Assembly: GCA_014607495.2 (NCBI GenBank)
Contig: CP053166.1
Span: 12,170,455-12,234,454 of the forward strand
Length of the DNA stretch: 64,000 bases
Direction: 5' to 3'
DNA from: Carposina sasakii
Taxonomy: Eukaryota; Arthropoda; Insecta; Lepidoptera; Carposinidae
Shown: positions 1 through 12,600 of the stretch, piece after piece
Position numbering within the stretch: the first letter of the stretch is position 1
Layout: each line of letters starts with the position of its first letter
Notes under the pieces: generated by a model
What the model was told of the DNA's origin: nothing
The model's input: only the letters and a program-made list of their open reading frames with translations
Database searches by the model: none
Program-made: the position numbers and the translations under genes

Positions 1-374
1 ATCATTCGAATTATCATTTGGTGCCAGCTGCGGCGAATGTACCTCATTATCGATATAAAGATTTCTACTCGCGTCTGAAAAAAGTATTCACTATTTTTAT
101 CAACTTCCGTAATTTTTTCTCTAAGCTCGTACACTTCTTTAGATAGTTCAAGTAACTTACGTGAGCGGCTATTCTTGCCCCCCTTTCTCTTTTTCTGACG
201 ACGACGATATCGTCGATAATGTTCATAAGAACTTGAGTTCGACGATGAACTCGAAGTACTTGTACTGGTACTTGAAGATCGAGCGCGACGCCCACGTGGC
301 AGGGCTGCCGTAGGTTGCTCCGGTTCATCCACATGAATTTGAGGTCTCTGGTCCTCTTGGTTGATATCCTCCAT
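1..374 (-). pseudogene. Partial minus-strand reading frame, basic Ser-rich protein, probably mobile-element ORF
   Basis: Reading leftward from an ATG at 372-374, a frame stays open to the left window edge (about 124 codons). It begins MEDINQEDQRPQ, then has a Ser/Thr-rich run, a strongly basic Arg/Lys stretch and a short Leu/Glu heptad-like segment (KLLELSKEVYELREK). After a run of six T's (minus strand, near 84) the sensible protein seems to continue in another frame (acidic, Asn-rich: LYIDNEVHSPQLAPNDNSND), suggesting a one-base deletion or a frameshift. A Ser-rich, basic N-terminus followed by a coil resembles first ORFs of insect retroelements, but I cannot assign a family. It could also be a host gene; an intron from CAC|GTAAGT to TTTTTTCAG| is an alternative explanation of the frame change. 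Confidence 0.4.
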
Positions 375-2164
375 GCTAAGGAAAAACTAAAATTATATTA
401 ACAGAGGGTAGAAATAATAAATTTTATTTTTAAATCACGATACCGAACGGAAAACCGTTATACTTACAAGGCTTCTATTTATCGTGAAATTATTTCCAAG
501 AAAAGAAAAATTATTTTAGCTATGAAAATAATTTAAAGATACTGTTACCAAAGGGTTTAGCGTGGTCGTGCAGCTACGGACTACCAGGCACGACCGTTCT
601 CGGTGGGAATCAAGACGCCAATGAGGAATAAACGCCCGCCATTTTTCCAATGTTCAAGTCGGTAACAACGTCCCATCGGAAATGGAGATGGTGGTAGAGA
701 GGGATGGTAGTATAGGGTAGAAAGAGACAGCAATATAGCGGTGGGAACAGTGACATCTATCTCATATGAAGTGAGCTTCGAATAACGGTCAAGTCAAATT
801 AATGCTCAATCTAAAGAAATATTAAAAAATAATAAGTTCCCTGCAAATGTTGTTGTTGTCAAATAGAGATTTATATATATAGAGATTTTTTTTTTAAATT
901 TATTAAAGCATTGGGAGATTCGGCGGGAAAAGCTGGAAGGGTGCAGGTGTAATTTTCTTGTGAAAATCAAAAATTATTTGTAAATGGCTTGCATGTGTCC
1001 GTAAGGTGATGTTTTCTAGTAGATAAGTTATATTTTGATTACTTGTGGTGTGAATCTAGTGCGTGTGCATGGTTTTATACGCAGGTAAGCCGAGTAAAAC
1101 TTTAGCCGGATTACGATCTCTTCATGGGCGCATGTAAGTTGTTTCTGCAATAATTTTTCATTTTGACTAACTTTACATTTGTTCTTGAGGATTTTCCCGA
1201 CGTTTCCATTCATCATCATTGTCATTCATCATAAATTCAGAATACATTTTACTAAACAATGATTAGGCTGCTTATGGCTTAGTTCCCCTTGCCTTTCCTT
1301 CGGGATAAACTAAAAAAAAAAAAAAAAAAGAAAGTGGTACGAAAAATTCGGTATAAGGTTCCATCTATGTTTATCATTTATCTGAGGATGGTTCTGGTCT
1401 TAGTGTAAATAATCTAAGGTTCTGGTTCTTACAAAGTCTATCGACGATTTTACCAACGTCAGGGTTAAACAAGACACAGTGCAGTGAAAAAAAAGTTTTT
1501 ATTTTAACTACCTACTTGCCGACAAAGGGCTCTGCGTAGTCAAAGGTTCTTACAGAGAGAAAAAGTACTTTTCTACACTTTTCGTAAAACAACACTTTTC
1601 TATTAGCGGGCGCCCACGACTTTGTCCACATGAAATGTAGTACAAAGTAAATAAAGACCTACCGATTATTATTGCCCATCATGTTGTACATGAGCCATTA
1701 TGTGGGGATACTGTTTCAATGCCCGGCAGTTGCCACTTTGCTCCACCTCTATCTGTATCTGTATCCGAATGATTTTTGTGTTCGTTTCTAAATGGTTTTT
1801 TGCATAATTATTTTCTTGCTCATTCCCTCATTCTGCAGGTTACTGGATATAGCTATTTTACTTGTAATAAATAAATTTAAATAACATAGGTTAGGAAACA
1901 TAACCAATTTGACAGCTGCGACAGAAGAATCCGATTCCGAATTCAAATTTCTTGTCCAGCCATTGATAACCGTTTCTTCGTTGGTTTCAAATAAAATAAT
2001 TAATACATAAAGACCAGCCATTAATTACTGATCAGGTATTGGACCAGTCAATGAGAATAAACTTCTAAATTTATAGTGTTCCCTCACAAAAATACATAAT
2101 ATCAACCAGTGTGATTGTCTGTGCTAGTGCTCTACCCATGACAATTTGATATCTCCTGCTATTC
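375..2164. other. Upstream region of KIF4, no gene seen
   Basis: AT-rich DNA with homopolymer runs (A-run around 1311-1329) and no convincing coding frame. The moderately GC-rich piece around 540-720 is not recognised. Toward the right end it should contain the KIF4 promoter and a first non-coding exon that may end near 2165, just before a GTAAGT donor. No TATA box or other core promoter element could be assigned with confidence. Confidence 0.4.
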
Positions 2165-2245
2165 AGTAAGTTTTTACAGGAAATCTAATAGTTATTGATA
2201 AAAAAACATAGTTATGCTTATATTAATAACTTTTTACTTTTCCAG

Positions 2246-2434
2246 GGATTAGACCAACACAAAAATGCCTGTATATTGCCTGTAGTTTGATGGCCCTTTT
2301 CGGCATTTCCGTGAAGGAAAACAACTGAGTGTTCATTGGGAACTACGTACCTTAAGAAATGAATATTGTGCTATTAAAAGGCCTATCATAAAGATATATA
2401 TAATAAGATATTCCCTAGTTCTTTCTATATAAAA
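2246..2434 (+). promoter_or_regulatory. Probable KIF4 5' leader exon with three short upstream ORFs
   Basis: A pyrimidine tract and CAG ending at 2245 make a good acceptor; a GTAAGT donor at 2166-2171 would give a 79-base leader intron. Between 2246 and the KIF4 start at 2435 there are three short upstream ORFs: 2265-2285 (7 codons with stop), 2290-2328 (13) and 2359-2391 (11). All end before the main ATG, which sits in a favourable AAAAATGG context. The leader intron is inferred from splice consensus only. Confidence 0.45.
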
Positions 2435-5400
2435 ATGGGTGAAATGGAAGCAAATAAAAGCTCGCTTGATACAGTTCAAGTGGCACTGCGAATAAGGCCC
2501 CTCATGCAGCAGGAAATTGAACGAGGATGTGACGAGTGTATTGAAGTTGTGCCTGGACAACCCCAAGTGCAGATCAAGGACCTGGCATTCACCTACAACT
2601 ATGTATTCCCAATGCATATAACCCAACAGGAGTTCTATGACACGGCTGTGAAAGGACTTATTAGTAAATTGTTTCAAGGTATTCTTTGCTTAATGTCCTG
2701 TTCTTTTCTTATCCTGCCCTGCCTGTTCTCTGTAAGAAGAAAAGGGTTATATTCTGGGAATCTTCATTTAAATAACCCATGTGCTATTAGAGGAAAATGG
2801 TGTAGTCAAGAGGATGCCTTTACTCAGCTTATGAGGGCTGTATAGATATTTCAATTTCATGTTGTTCTTGTTTGATATACTTTTCCTAAAATGATATACA
2901 GGATGTTTTTTTGTGGCCATCTTTAATGAAGGGTACGTACTCTATACATGAAATAAAGTAAGTTTATGCCAAAAAAAATGCTGGAAAAAAAAATATTTTT
3001 TGTGAAAAAAAAATTTAAATTCCTTGATCGTGCAAAATTTATAGTGTCTAGTGTTTATGTTAGTTTTTTTATAGACAGATATTAATTATTTTTCGTGAAA
3101 ATATCCTGCTATGCGCGTCTATGTGCATTTATGCAGAAAAACGCAGTCTATTTACTCAACTTTGGACCCTAATATTTTGGAAACCAGACACTTCCCAGGT
3201 ATGCTTCCATGGAGAAAAATGATCGTGATGATGAGGAGATTCCGTAGTTTTCGGGAACATTGATGACAAAAAATCACCCTGTATTAACATTAGTTACAGT
3301 GTACAACAGTAAAACTGTTCTCAATAAATAAACATTTTTCTTTACTTCTTTTGTGACTCACCAATTTATAACATCACTTATTGTGAGGTCTATTTTTTTT
3401 TATTTCAGGTTACAATGTAACAATTCTGGCATATGGTCAGACTGGTTCTGGCAAGACGTACACTATGGGGACAAATTATTCTGGGTCTACAGGTGATTCT
3501 ACTACACTTGGTAAGTATATACTTGAAACAATGGCTAAGAAAACTTTGTAAAAGTATTCTGAAAAAGTATGTAGGTGACTGACTGATGCACATTGTTTAA
3601 TGGTCTTTTCTGTTTAAAAAACAAATCTAAAATAAGAAGCTTCCTCATCATCTTCCTGCTCTTGTCCTATTATTTATGGGATCTGCTCAATATGGTTTCT
3701 TTCAAAACCCATATTGCCAAGGATTTGTTGCATTTGTTTTAATGGGTGCCTGCCTGCCTGCTTGACACCAATCCTCATGGTGTTTTGTAGTTTGTCAGTG
3801 TTATCCTTTTTCTTTGTTTTGTTAGAATGAAATGTGGCCCACCAGTGGTATATTTTTCCTTTTAATTATGTGTGAAACAAAGTATACAAATATTTGTGAT
3901 TTCCAGGAGTGATTCCTCAAGCAGTTGCCGACATATTTGACTATATAGAGACACATGAAGACAAGTTTATATTTAAAGTGAATGTGTCATTTATGGAGTT
4001 GTACCAGGAGCAGTGTTATGATCTGCTCTCGGGGAAGGAGAGGGGCCACAGTATTATGGAGATTCGGGAAGATATTAACAAAGGAGTAATCTTACCTGGT
4101 TAGTTTTTGAATATGTATGATCATCTCTACATTGGTATGCCTATATTTCTTTTTCCCATATGTCCCTTCCATAGTGTTCTAGGCTTCTAGGGCATCAATT
4201 AATTTCATTAAGTCAAATGATGTATTTGTTAAATTTTTTTTTTAATTCCTTAATCGTGCGAAATTTATAGTGTCTAGTGTTTATGTTAGTTTTTTTATAA
4301 ACAGATACATATTAATTATTTTTCGTGAAAAAATCCTGCTACGCGCGTCTATGTGCATTTATGCAGAAAAACGCAGTCTATTTACTCAACTTTGGACCCT
4401 AATATTTTGGAAACCAGACACTTCCCAGGTATGCTTCCATGGAGAAAAATGATTGTGATGATGAGGAGATTCCGTAGTTTTCGGGAACGTTGACGACCAA
4501 AAATCACCCTGTATAAAAATATATTTAATTTCATGGCTCAACTTCCAGGTATTACAGAGCTGCCAGTGACATCCACAATGGAGACCATGTTGGTTCTGGA
4601 GCGGGGCTCCACGGGCCGCGTCACGGGCTCCACTGCCATGAACCAGGCCTCCAGTCGCAGCCATGCCGTCTTTACCATTATCATCTCTAAGGAAAGCAGG
4701 ACTGACAAGTGAGTTTGCTGGAATGCTATTGGATTTGTTACAGGTCTCTAGATTGTTGCATTTGTGCCCAAAAAACGGCGGTAGGCTTATCCCTTACCAC
4801 AGGGGACTTAATAGGCTAAAGTGGGTGTGTGTCTCTACTGCCCAACCTCTTTGGGGATAATTTATTATTCTTATTATCCTATTATGGTAATGGAAGAAGA
4901 AAATACTGGGTATACCTGCATGCGCACGCTTGTGCGAACTTAGCGCGAGTTTTCACTTCAATCTAATCGATCTCTCGAATATTATAAATGAAAAAATTTG
5001 TGCGAAAGGACGTAATATAGGAGTATGTTTATTACTCTTTCACGCAAAAACTATTGAACGGATTTAGATGAAATTTGGCAGGTATGTACCTAGCTTAGTG
5101 GGTGTGTGAATTGCACACTTCTGCCCAACCTCTTTGGAGACATGAACGTATAACGGACCGCCAAAGTTCTACGATCCGTTGCCTGCTGCGTGTACAAACC
5201 CTCATAGTGCGCCATACAAGCGTACAAGCAGCCTAGGCCCATAAAGATGATGAAGTAAGTATTTTTTACCATCACCTTCATCCACAGAAACCTGGCAACC
5301 ACCTCGAAGTTCCACCTGGTGGACTTGGCAGGTTCAGAGAGGATAAAGAAGACGAAGGCAAGCGGGGAGCGCCTGAAGGAGGGAGTGAAGATCAACCAGG

Positions 5401-6614
5401 GGCTGCTGGCATTAGGGAATGTTATATCAGCGCTCGGTGATGGTACCAACCGAAGTTTTATTAGCTACCGAGATAGCAAGCTAACGAGGCTTTTACAAGG
5501 TAACTATGTTTCGACACTAAGGGCTCGACATTATTGGGACATGTCATACATACATACATAGAGAGTGTTAGTGTAGTTAGGATATGTCATAATGATGGAA
5601 AATCGTGTAGTTTAATGTGGCTTGTATATTTCAACTAGCTGTTGCTGTTAAAAATAGTTTACGACCGATTCTCAGACCTACCGAATGTACATATAAAATT
5701 TCATAAAAATCGGTCAAGCCGCTTCATAGGAGTTTGAATTTGATGAGAAAATCGACACTTATATTATTATTATTTTAAAAGTGTGGTCCTTTAACAACAC
5801 ATTCAGTGCCGACGACCGCGTATTTGCGTCATAGCAATAAGCGTTGACCTGATGGCAGCACCCTTAGAAAATTTGCCAGCAGCAAATGTGTTAAGGTGTT
5901 AAAAATTATCACACGTGTGTACCTAAGCAAACTTTGTTTCCGAGTTATGGATGTTTATATATTTATCTATGTATTTTATTTATATATCTATAGTGTTCCG
6001 TTGCTTAGTATCCACGACCTTAGGGATCTTAGTGTGATCTGTGAATTTATATACGGTTCCTTAGTACCCACGACTCAAGACCTTAGGGATCGTAGTGTGG
6101 GGCCAGGTCAATGTGTTGGTGTGTGAAAAAATATTATTAACTAGCGGACTCGACAGACGTTGTCCTGTCCCACGCCTTTGAACTAACGTCACTCAATTTG
6201 TTTTGCCTTCCCGGAATCTCTTTACTAATATTCGAACTTGTTTGTATGGAAGTATAGAAAAGGGTTGTTTTTAGACTTTTTTACGCATTTTTTAAAAAAT
6301 TTCTCTCCGTTAGAAGCATCCCTGTACTTCAAGGAACACGCTAAAAAAAGAATTAGCGAAATCGGTTCAGTCGTCCTCGAGATCCGCGCTTACCAACAAA
6401 ATTAAGGATTCAATTTAATATTATAGATTAAAAATATTATTATATTTGCAGACAGTTTAGGCGGTAACTCGCTAACCCTGATGGTGGCGTGCGTCAGTCC
6501 GGCGGACTACAACCTGGACGAGACGGTGTCCACGCTGCGCTATGCTGACCGAGCCAGGCGGATTAGGAACAAGCCTATCATTAACCAGGATGCTAGGGCT
6601 GCTGAGATTATAAG
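2435..6614 (+). CDS. Klp3A: KIF4 motor domain, exons 1-6
   Basis: Exons 1-6 encode about 357 residues covering the whole kinesin motor core. It starts [10 protein letters not shown] (strand beta-1), has the P-loop at the start of exon 2, the loop [11 protein letters not shown] in exon 4 (switch I), [16 protein letters not shown] in exon 5 (switch II), [13 protein letters not shown] and [19 protein letters not shown] across exons 5/6, then [16 protein letters not shown], where the neck begins. No catalytic residue is missing and no frame breaks were found, so the motor should be active. Introns 1 and 3 both carry the approximately 385-bp MITE described elsewhere. The first ATG at 2435 is preferred because the frame then runs straight into the motor. 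Confidence 0.95.
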
Positions 6615-9600
6615 GTAATATGGATGAAAATAATGATAAATTGAATATTGACAAATATCTTTATCCTTAACTTACTGATATCTATCTATACATATAATAA
6701 AAATGTAACATATCGCTGTCTGTACATGGAAGATATATGAGAAAAAATATTATAGGAGACCTTTATCAACGCAATAGGACCCAAAACGATGATTTTTGGA
6801 GTTTTTGTCTGTTTGTCAAAAAAATTGTAAAAAACGGCTGAACCGATTTTGATGCAGTTTTCAGGAATATATTGTGACAGGTCCCACTTAACATATAGAC
6901 TTTTTATCCCGGATAATTTCGACATTTTGTTTTTTCTGTAGTCCACGCGGACGGAGTCGCGGGCGTCCACTAGTCATAAATGCGAAAGTAGTTATGTCTG
7001 GCTGAAGCTAAAGCAATTAAACCGATCGACTGATTTCTAACTTTACAAGAATGATTATTTTTTCGCGTACTTAGTAGGCAGAGCACCAAGCATCAAAGTA
7101 AAAATAATTTAAATAATAACAGAATGCTATAGTAATTCTACTAGGTACACAATCCTTGTTGGTATGCAAAATTTAGAGTGTCCTTTAATCCCATGGCTCA
7201 TGATGAGTTAATCATCTTTGTTAATTGAATTTGAGACCTATTAAGTTGTGTCTCATATAGAAAATATTTAAAGTAATTTTTCTCCTCAGACTGAACAATT
7301 TAGTAAACGAACTACGATTACAACTGCTCGGCAAACTACCCACAATAAGTGAACAAAACAACGAACAACTGCAAGAAGACTTAGATAGAGAGAAGGCAAG
7401 ATATGCAGAGCTACTCAAAAAGCATAAGCAAGTAACCGAACACCTCAGCAATATGCTCATAGAAAACACAAATCTATGCGAAAAGGCTTTACTAGCAGAA
7501 GCGGCCAAAGACAAGATAGAGCGAAAGTTGAACGAGTTAACTGAACAATGTAATCAGACCATAGACAATTTGAACACAAGTGACGGCAAAGACGATGAAT
7601 TGCAGAAGACAAATGTGGTAGAATATCTTAAAGAGATCAAGTCTAGATTGGAAGATTTGCAGACAGTTAATCTGAAGAGTAACGAAGAGCTGATTGATCA
7701 TGAGATCAAGTTGTCGTTTGTTAAGGATGTCAATGACAATGATAAGATTGATGATGATGTGCCGATGAATGAGGATCAGGCGGTTTTGGAAGAGGAGAAG
7801 AGAGCTATGGGACAGGTAAGATTATAACCTTACATACATATGTGCGTGTTCTTATTTATTTACTAGCGGCCGCGTGAGAGTATATTTATAATATGTAGTG
7901 ATTTAGTCTCACAGAACATTCTTTAAAACCCACAATAATAACACAATAAAAAATCTCAAGGACCTATGTACATCATTCACGGTAAAAAAATCTTTAAGTT
8001 ATATTTAAGTGTGACGGCCAGATTCGCCCAAATTATCGTACAAAAATTTACGTGAAAGCAATAGAATAAGAAGTTCTCGGGTCTCGTTATTCTATGTGTG
8101 TAAGTACCAAAATGGAATAACCGGGCTATTATCTAATTTGCAGTAGCAGAGCCGAAGCAATGCGACAGCAAAAATTTCGACTGAAAATTTTCGCCGTCGG
8201 ATTGCTGTCGCTCTGCTTCTGCATATTACGTAATCAGGGGGCATAATTAAATATGTCCTATACCTATGGCGTTGCAGGCAAGGTAACACTAAAACGCTAT
8301 TTCTATCACCAGGTGGCACTGAACCAAGAGCTGCAAGAATTGAACCGAGCGATGGCCATCAAGGCGTCCGTAGTGCAAGCCATACTCGCCAATAATAAGG
8401 AGATGTTAGAAAGTCACGCCAATCTCAGGGAGAATGAGGAGAGGATCGCGCATTTGGAGAAGGAAAAGGATGAGTTGCTACAACAATTGAAACAAACTAA
8501 GGTAACATACATAAAAATCACGCCTTTTTCCCGGAGGGGTAGGCAGAGATCACGGCATTTGCTACGATCCTGACAAACCTCTTTCACTTCATCTACTTTC
8601 ATGATATTCTTCATGCACGCTCGTCGGTTTAGGGTACTCTTGACCTGACCTTTCTCTTGAATTTCACCGATTTGATCGGTGAAAGTCCGACGAGGTCTTT
8701 ATTTGCTCAAAACATGGTACAATAAAGTTATTATTAGATCACAGACATGTTGATGTAACTTTGGGCCGTCTAAAGCAAAAATTTTAAATATAATAATGTA
8801 ATAAGGTCCAACTTCAAGCCCGGCCCGGTCTCTCACACTCATCTCAGCTGAGACTAGCCATCCGCACAAGAGATATTATAGTTTATAAGAGAGTGCGCAA
8901 ACAAACATAGGTGCACTCCTTCCTCCTTTAGATAGGCTATCTGACCAGCTCTTAAGCAACAAAATAGTAACTTTTTGTTTTGACAGGTTTTCGATTCAAC
9001 TAAAAATTTATCGGTCACAGAGTTCATGGTACAAAATAGCGTTTCGATCCTGTTTACGAGCAGGACCTAAACATAATCGATTTTAAAGCTCATGCTCCCT
9101 TAAGAGTTTATAATAATGATTTTAGGTAAAAGATCCCTCTCACGAAGAGCGCCGAACGAAAGTATCGACCCTAGAAGCGGAGATATCGGACCTGAAGAAG
9201 AAGTGCCAGCAACAGGCCAACATCATCCGCACCAAGGAGAAAAACGAAGCCAAAATTGCTTCCCTTAATGCTGAATTGCAGGCCATGAAAGCAACTAAGG
9301 TAAATAATATAACCTCATTTACACACATATACATATAATCACGCCTTTATCCCTTATGAGGTAAGCAGAGCACCAAGGGCCGACAGAACCACATGGTGCC
9401 ACTTCTGACCTCATTTATTTAAAGAAAAACACCCAACTGCGTAAAAGTTTTGACCCAGCATCACTCAAGCTCATATGCAACAACCCATTTAGGCTCTTGA
9501 GTGTACACATACATGACCCAAAACCTACTGCGATTCGATCTCTGGACCTATGACAGGTTGAGGTCACTAATAATCAGTGGTCGGAGTAGGTATATTGATT

Positions 9601-12600
9601 TTACATACTTGCGTCATGATATCATAACATGGACATGCATTTTTTCCGGAATGTACCGGAGTTTCCAAAAACTAGCAGCATAGCGTTGAGAGTATTGATA
9701 CATTTTTAACTAGTTTCATGTAATAATTTCGAAGTTTCGGTATTTTTATTTTATTTTTATCATAATAATCCGGAAACTCGGAGGCGTATCCATATTAACA
9801 TATACGTTTGATGTCAATGACCTTAATTCAATATACCTACTCCGACCACTGCTAATAATACAAACATGCTAATATGTTCTTCTAAATTCCCAGGTGAAAA
9901 TAATCAAGCAGATGCGTGAAGAGAGTGAGAAGTTCCGCAAATGGAAGGCAGATAACGAGCGCGCGTTGCTACGACTTAGAAACGAAGATAGGAAGAGAGC
10001 CACGGCCATGGCTAAGATGGAGTCCCTTCATGCGAAACAACAGAATGTTCTTAAGAGGAAGATGGAGGAAGCTGTTGCTGTTAATAAACGACTCAAGGTT
10101 TGTTATTGGCAGGTTTTTCTGTGAGCTCTTCAGGGTTTGTGTTGCCAGTTTTTTATGTTAATGTTGCCATCTATGACAAATTAAATTTAGGAAGGGTAGA
10201 GCGTATGAAAAACTTTATTCCATAATGGGGGAGTAATTTTTTCGTCTATACGAATACATATATAAAACTCTTCCGTTACTAACTGACAAACTACTGGGCA
10301 TAGAAGCTGATATATTTATGCCTCTTTGAGAATGTAGAGAAAATCATACAGGAGGGTTTATCAAAATTCCTACAGGGACAATTTATCGGGATGTCAGAAT
10401 TTTACATGGAATAAATTGTGGGCTGCATCTACCTACATAGTAATAAAATTCTTCCTATATGTTTACAAAGACTGGCTATTTGATTTTGACTGCTGATTTA
10501 ATTTATTTTTATCAGGAGGCTCTAGACAGACAGAAGCAAACCCAAATGAAACGCAACGCCAAAGGCAATGTCAAAGTGGGAGCGCTACAGCAGTACATCG
10601 AACAAGAGTTGGAAGTCCGTCTCAGTACTGTGGAGGCGGAGAAGTCTCTTGAAGAGCTTATGGAATACAGGTAGATACAGAGTGTACTCTAGTCTTATAG
10701 CCTTACTATCTATTCTACAGGATGATTTTTGGTCGTCAACGTTCCCGAAAACTACGGAATCTCCTCATCATCACGATCATTTTTCTCCATGGAAGCATAC
10801 CTGGGAAGTGTCTGGTTTCCAAAATATTAGGGTCCAAAGTTGAGTAAATAGACTGCGTTTTTCTGCATAAATGCACATAGACGCGCGTAGCAGGATTTTT
10901 TCACGAAAAATAATTAATATCTGTCTATAAAAAAACTAACATAAACACTAGACACTATAAATTTCGCACGATCAAGGAATTTAAAATTAAAAAAAAAAAA
11001 TTCCCAGCATTTTTTTTGGCATTAACTTACTTTATTTCATGTATAGAATACGTACCCTTCGTTAAAGGTGGCCACAAAAAAACATCCTGTATACATATAA
11101 TAAAATTGTAACGAATCGATGTTTGTGCACGCTAATCTCAGAAACGGCTGAACTGATTTCGATGCAGTTTTCAGGAATATATTGTGATAGGTCGCACTTA
11201 ACGTATAGGCTACTTTTTATCCCGGGAAAATGTTTCTATCCCGGATAATTGCGACATTTTGATTTTTCTGTAGTCCACAGTACATAATATAATGTAGTAA
11301 ACTTAGGCGAGTTACCAAGGCGAGCTTAATGCCTTCAATGGCATTATATACCAGCTAGCACAAACAGATTATACATCTATACATATAATAAATAATAAAA
11401 ATGTAACGAATCGCTGTCTGTACATGGAAGATATATGAGAAAAAATATTATAGGAGACCTTTATCAACGCAATAGAACCCAAAACGATGATTTTTGGAAT
11501 TTATGTCAGTTTGTCTGTTTGTCACGCTACTTTTTATCCCGGGAAAATGTTTTTATCCCGGATAATTTCGATAGTTTGATTTTTCTGTAGTCCACGCGGA
11601 CGGAGTCGCGGGCGTCCACTAGTTTGTTAATATGTAGAGAGTTATTTGTCTTCTAGGAATTTCCTTTTACCTATGTTAACAGGAAATAATATTAATATGT
11701 ATTGTTATTTTTTATGCTACCATAAGTATCTACTAACTTCTGTAAGTATATTCCTGTATAAACCAGCTATAAGTTCCATGCATGATACATATTTGAACTA
11801 TTAAAGTCAGTTCTCCTACATTAAGTCAAAAATCTCTTCACATTTTTGTCATCGTAAATTTATGACATTCTCCAGAAGCAGTTAGAAAGAATTGAACATG
11901 TTATATAAAAGAAAGTGTTCTATTGGAGGAAATGTCAATATGTTAAACTTCAATCTTAGTTTGGTTAAGGTTAAGAGCCTTAACATAGTACTTTCTGTCT
12001 CAAACCCTATGGTGTAATTCAGGGCGTGGATAACGGAGCAGATAGAGAACCTTCGAAACGGACCCGAAGATGAGAGCACCAGGAAGAAGGTGATGGAGCT
12101 GGAAGATGACCGGGCTCTGAGGAAGGCGCAGATTTCTGACCTTCAGCAGAAGATATTGACTGCGGATCAAGGTAGGCATAATTCCACAAATTGCCCGATC
12201 TTGGATAGTTTGTTATGCTTTAAGATACAGGTTAAAATAGCAGGCGAGGGGAGCACTGCGCATGACATGAATAGCTTTATAGCCACAAAGAATAATCACG
12301 GCTACAGCACATGACCAAAAGAAAATCGATCTTTGTACTTACATTGAAATAAGTCGAAACGAAGTAATAATCTCACATGCATACATAAAATCAAATCTCT
12401 TTCCCGAATCACGGACCTCTACTTACTACATAGATTACCTCCTAAAGATACCGTTTCCAAAGATTTTAGTATGAACTCTAGTTCACTGAATTTGGGGGAA
12501 TGCAAAGAAGTGCGGGACGAAACACTGCACTGTGATTGGCTATTTCAAGGTCGCATTGAAAATGGCGAGGGAAATAGTGATGCGACAAAGTAGAACGAAA

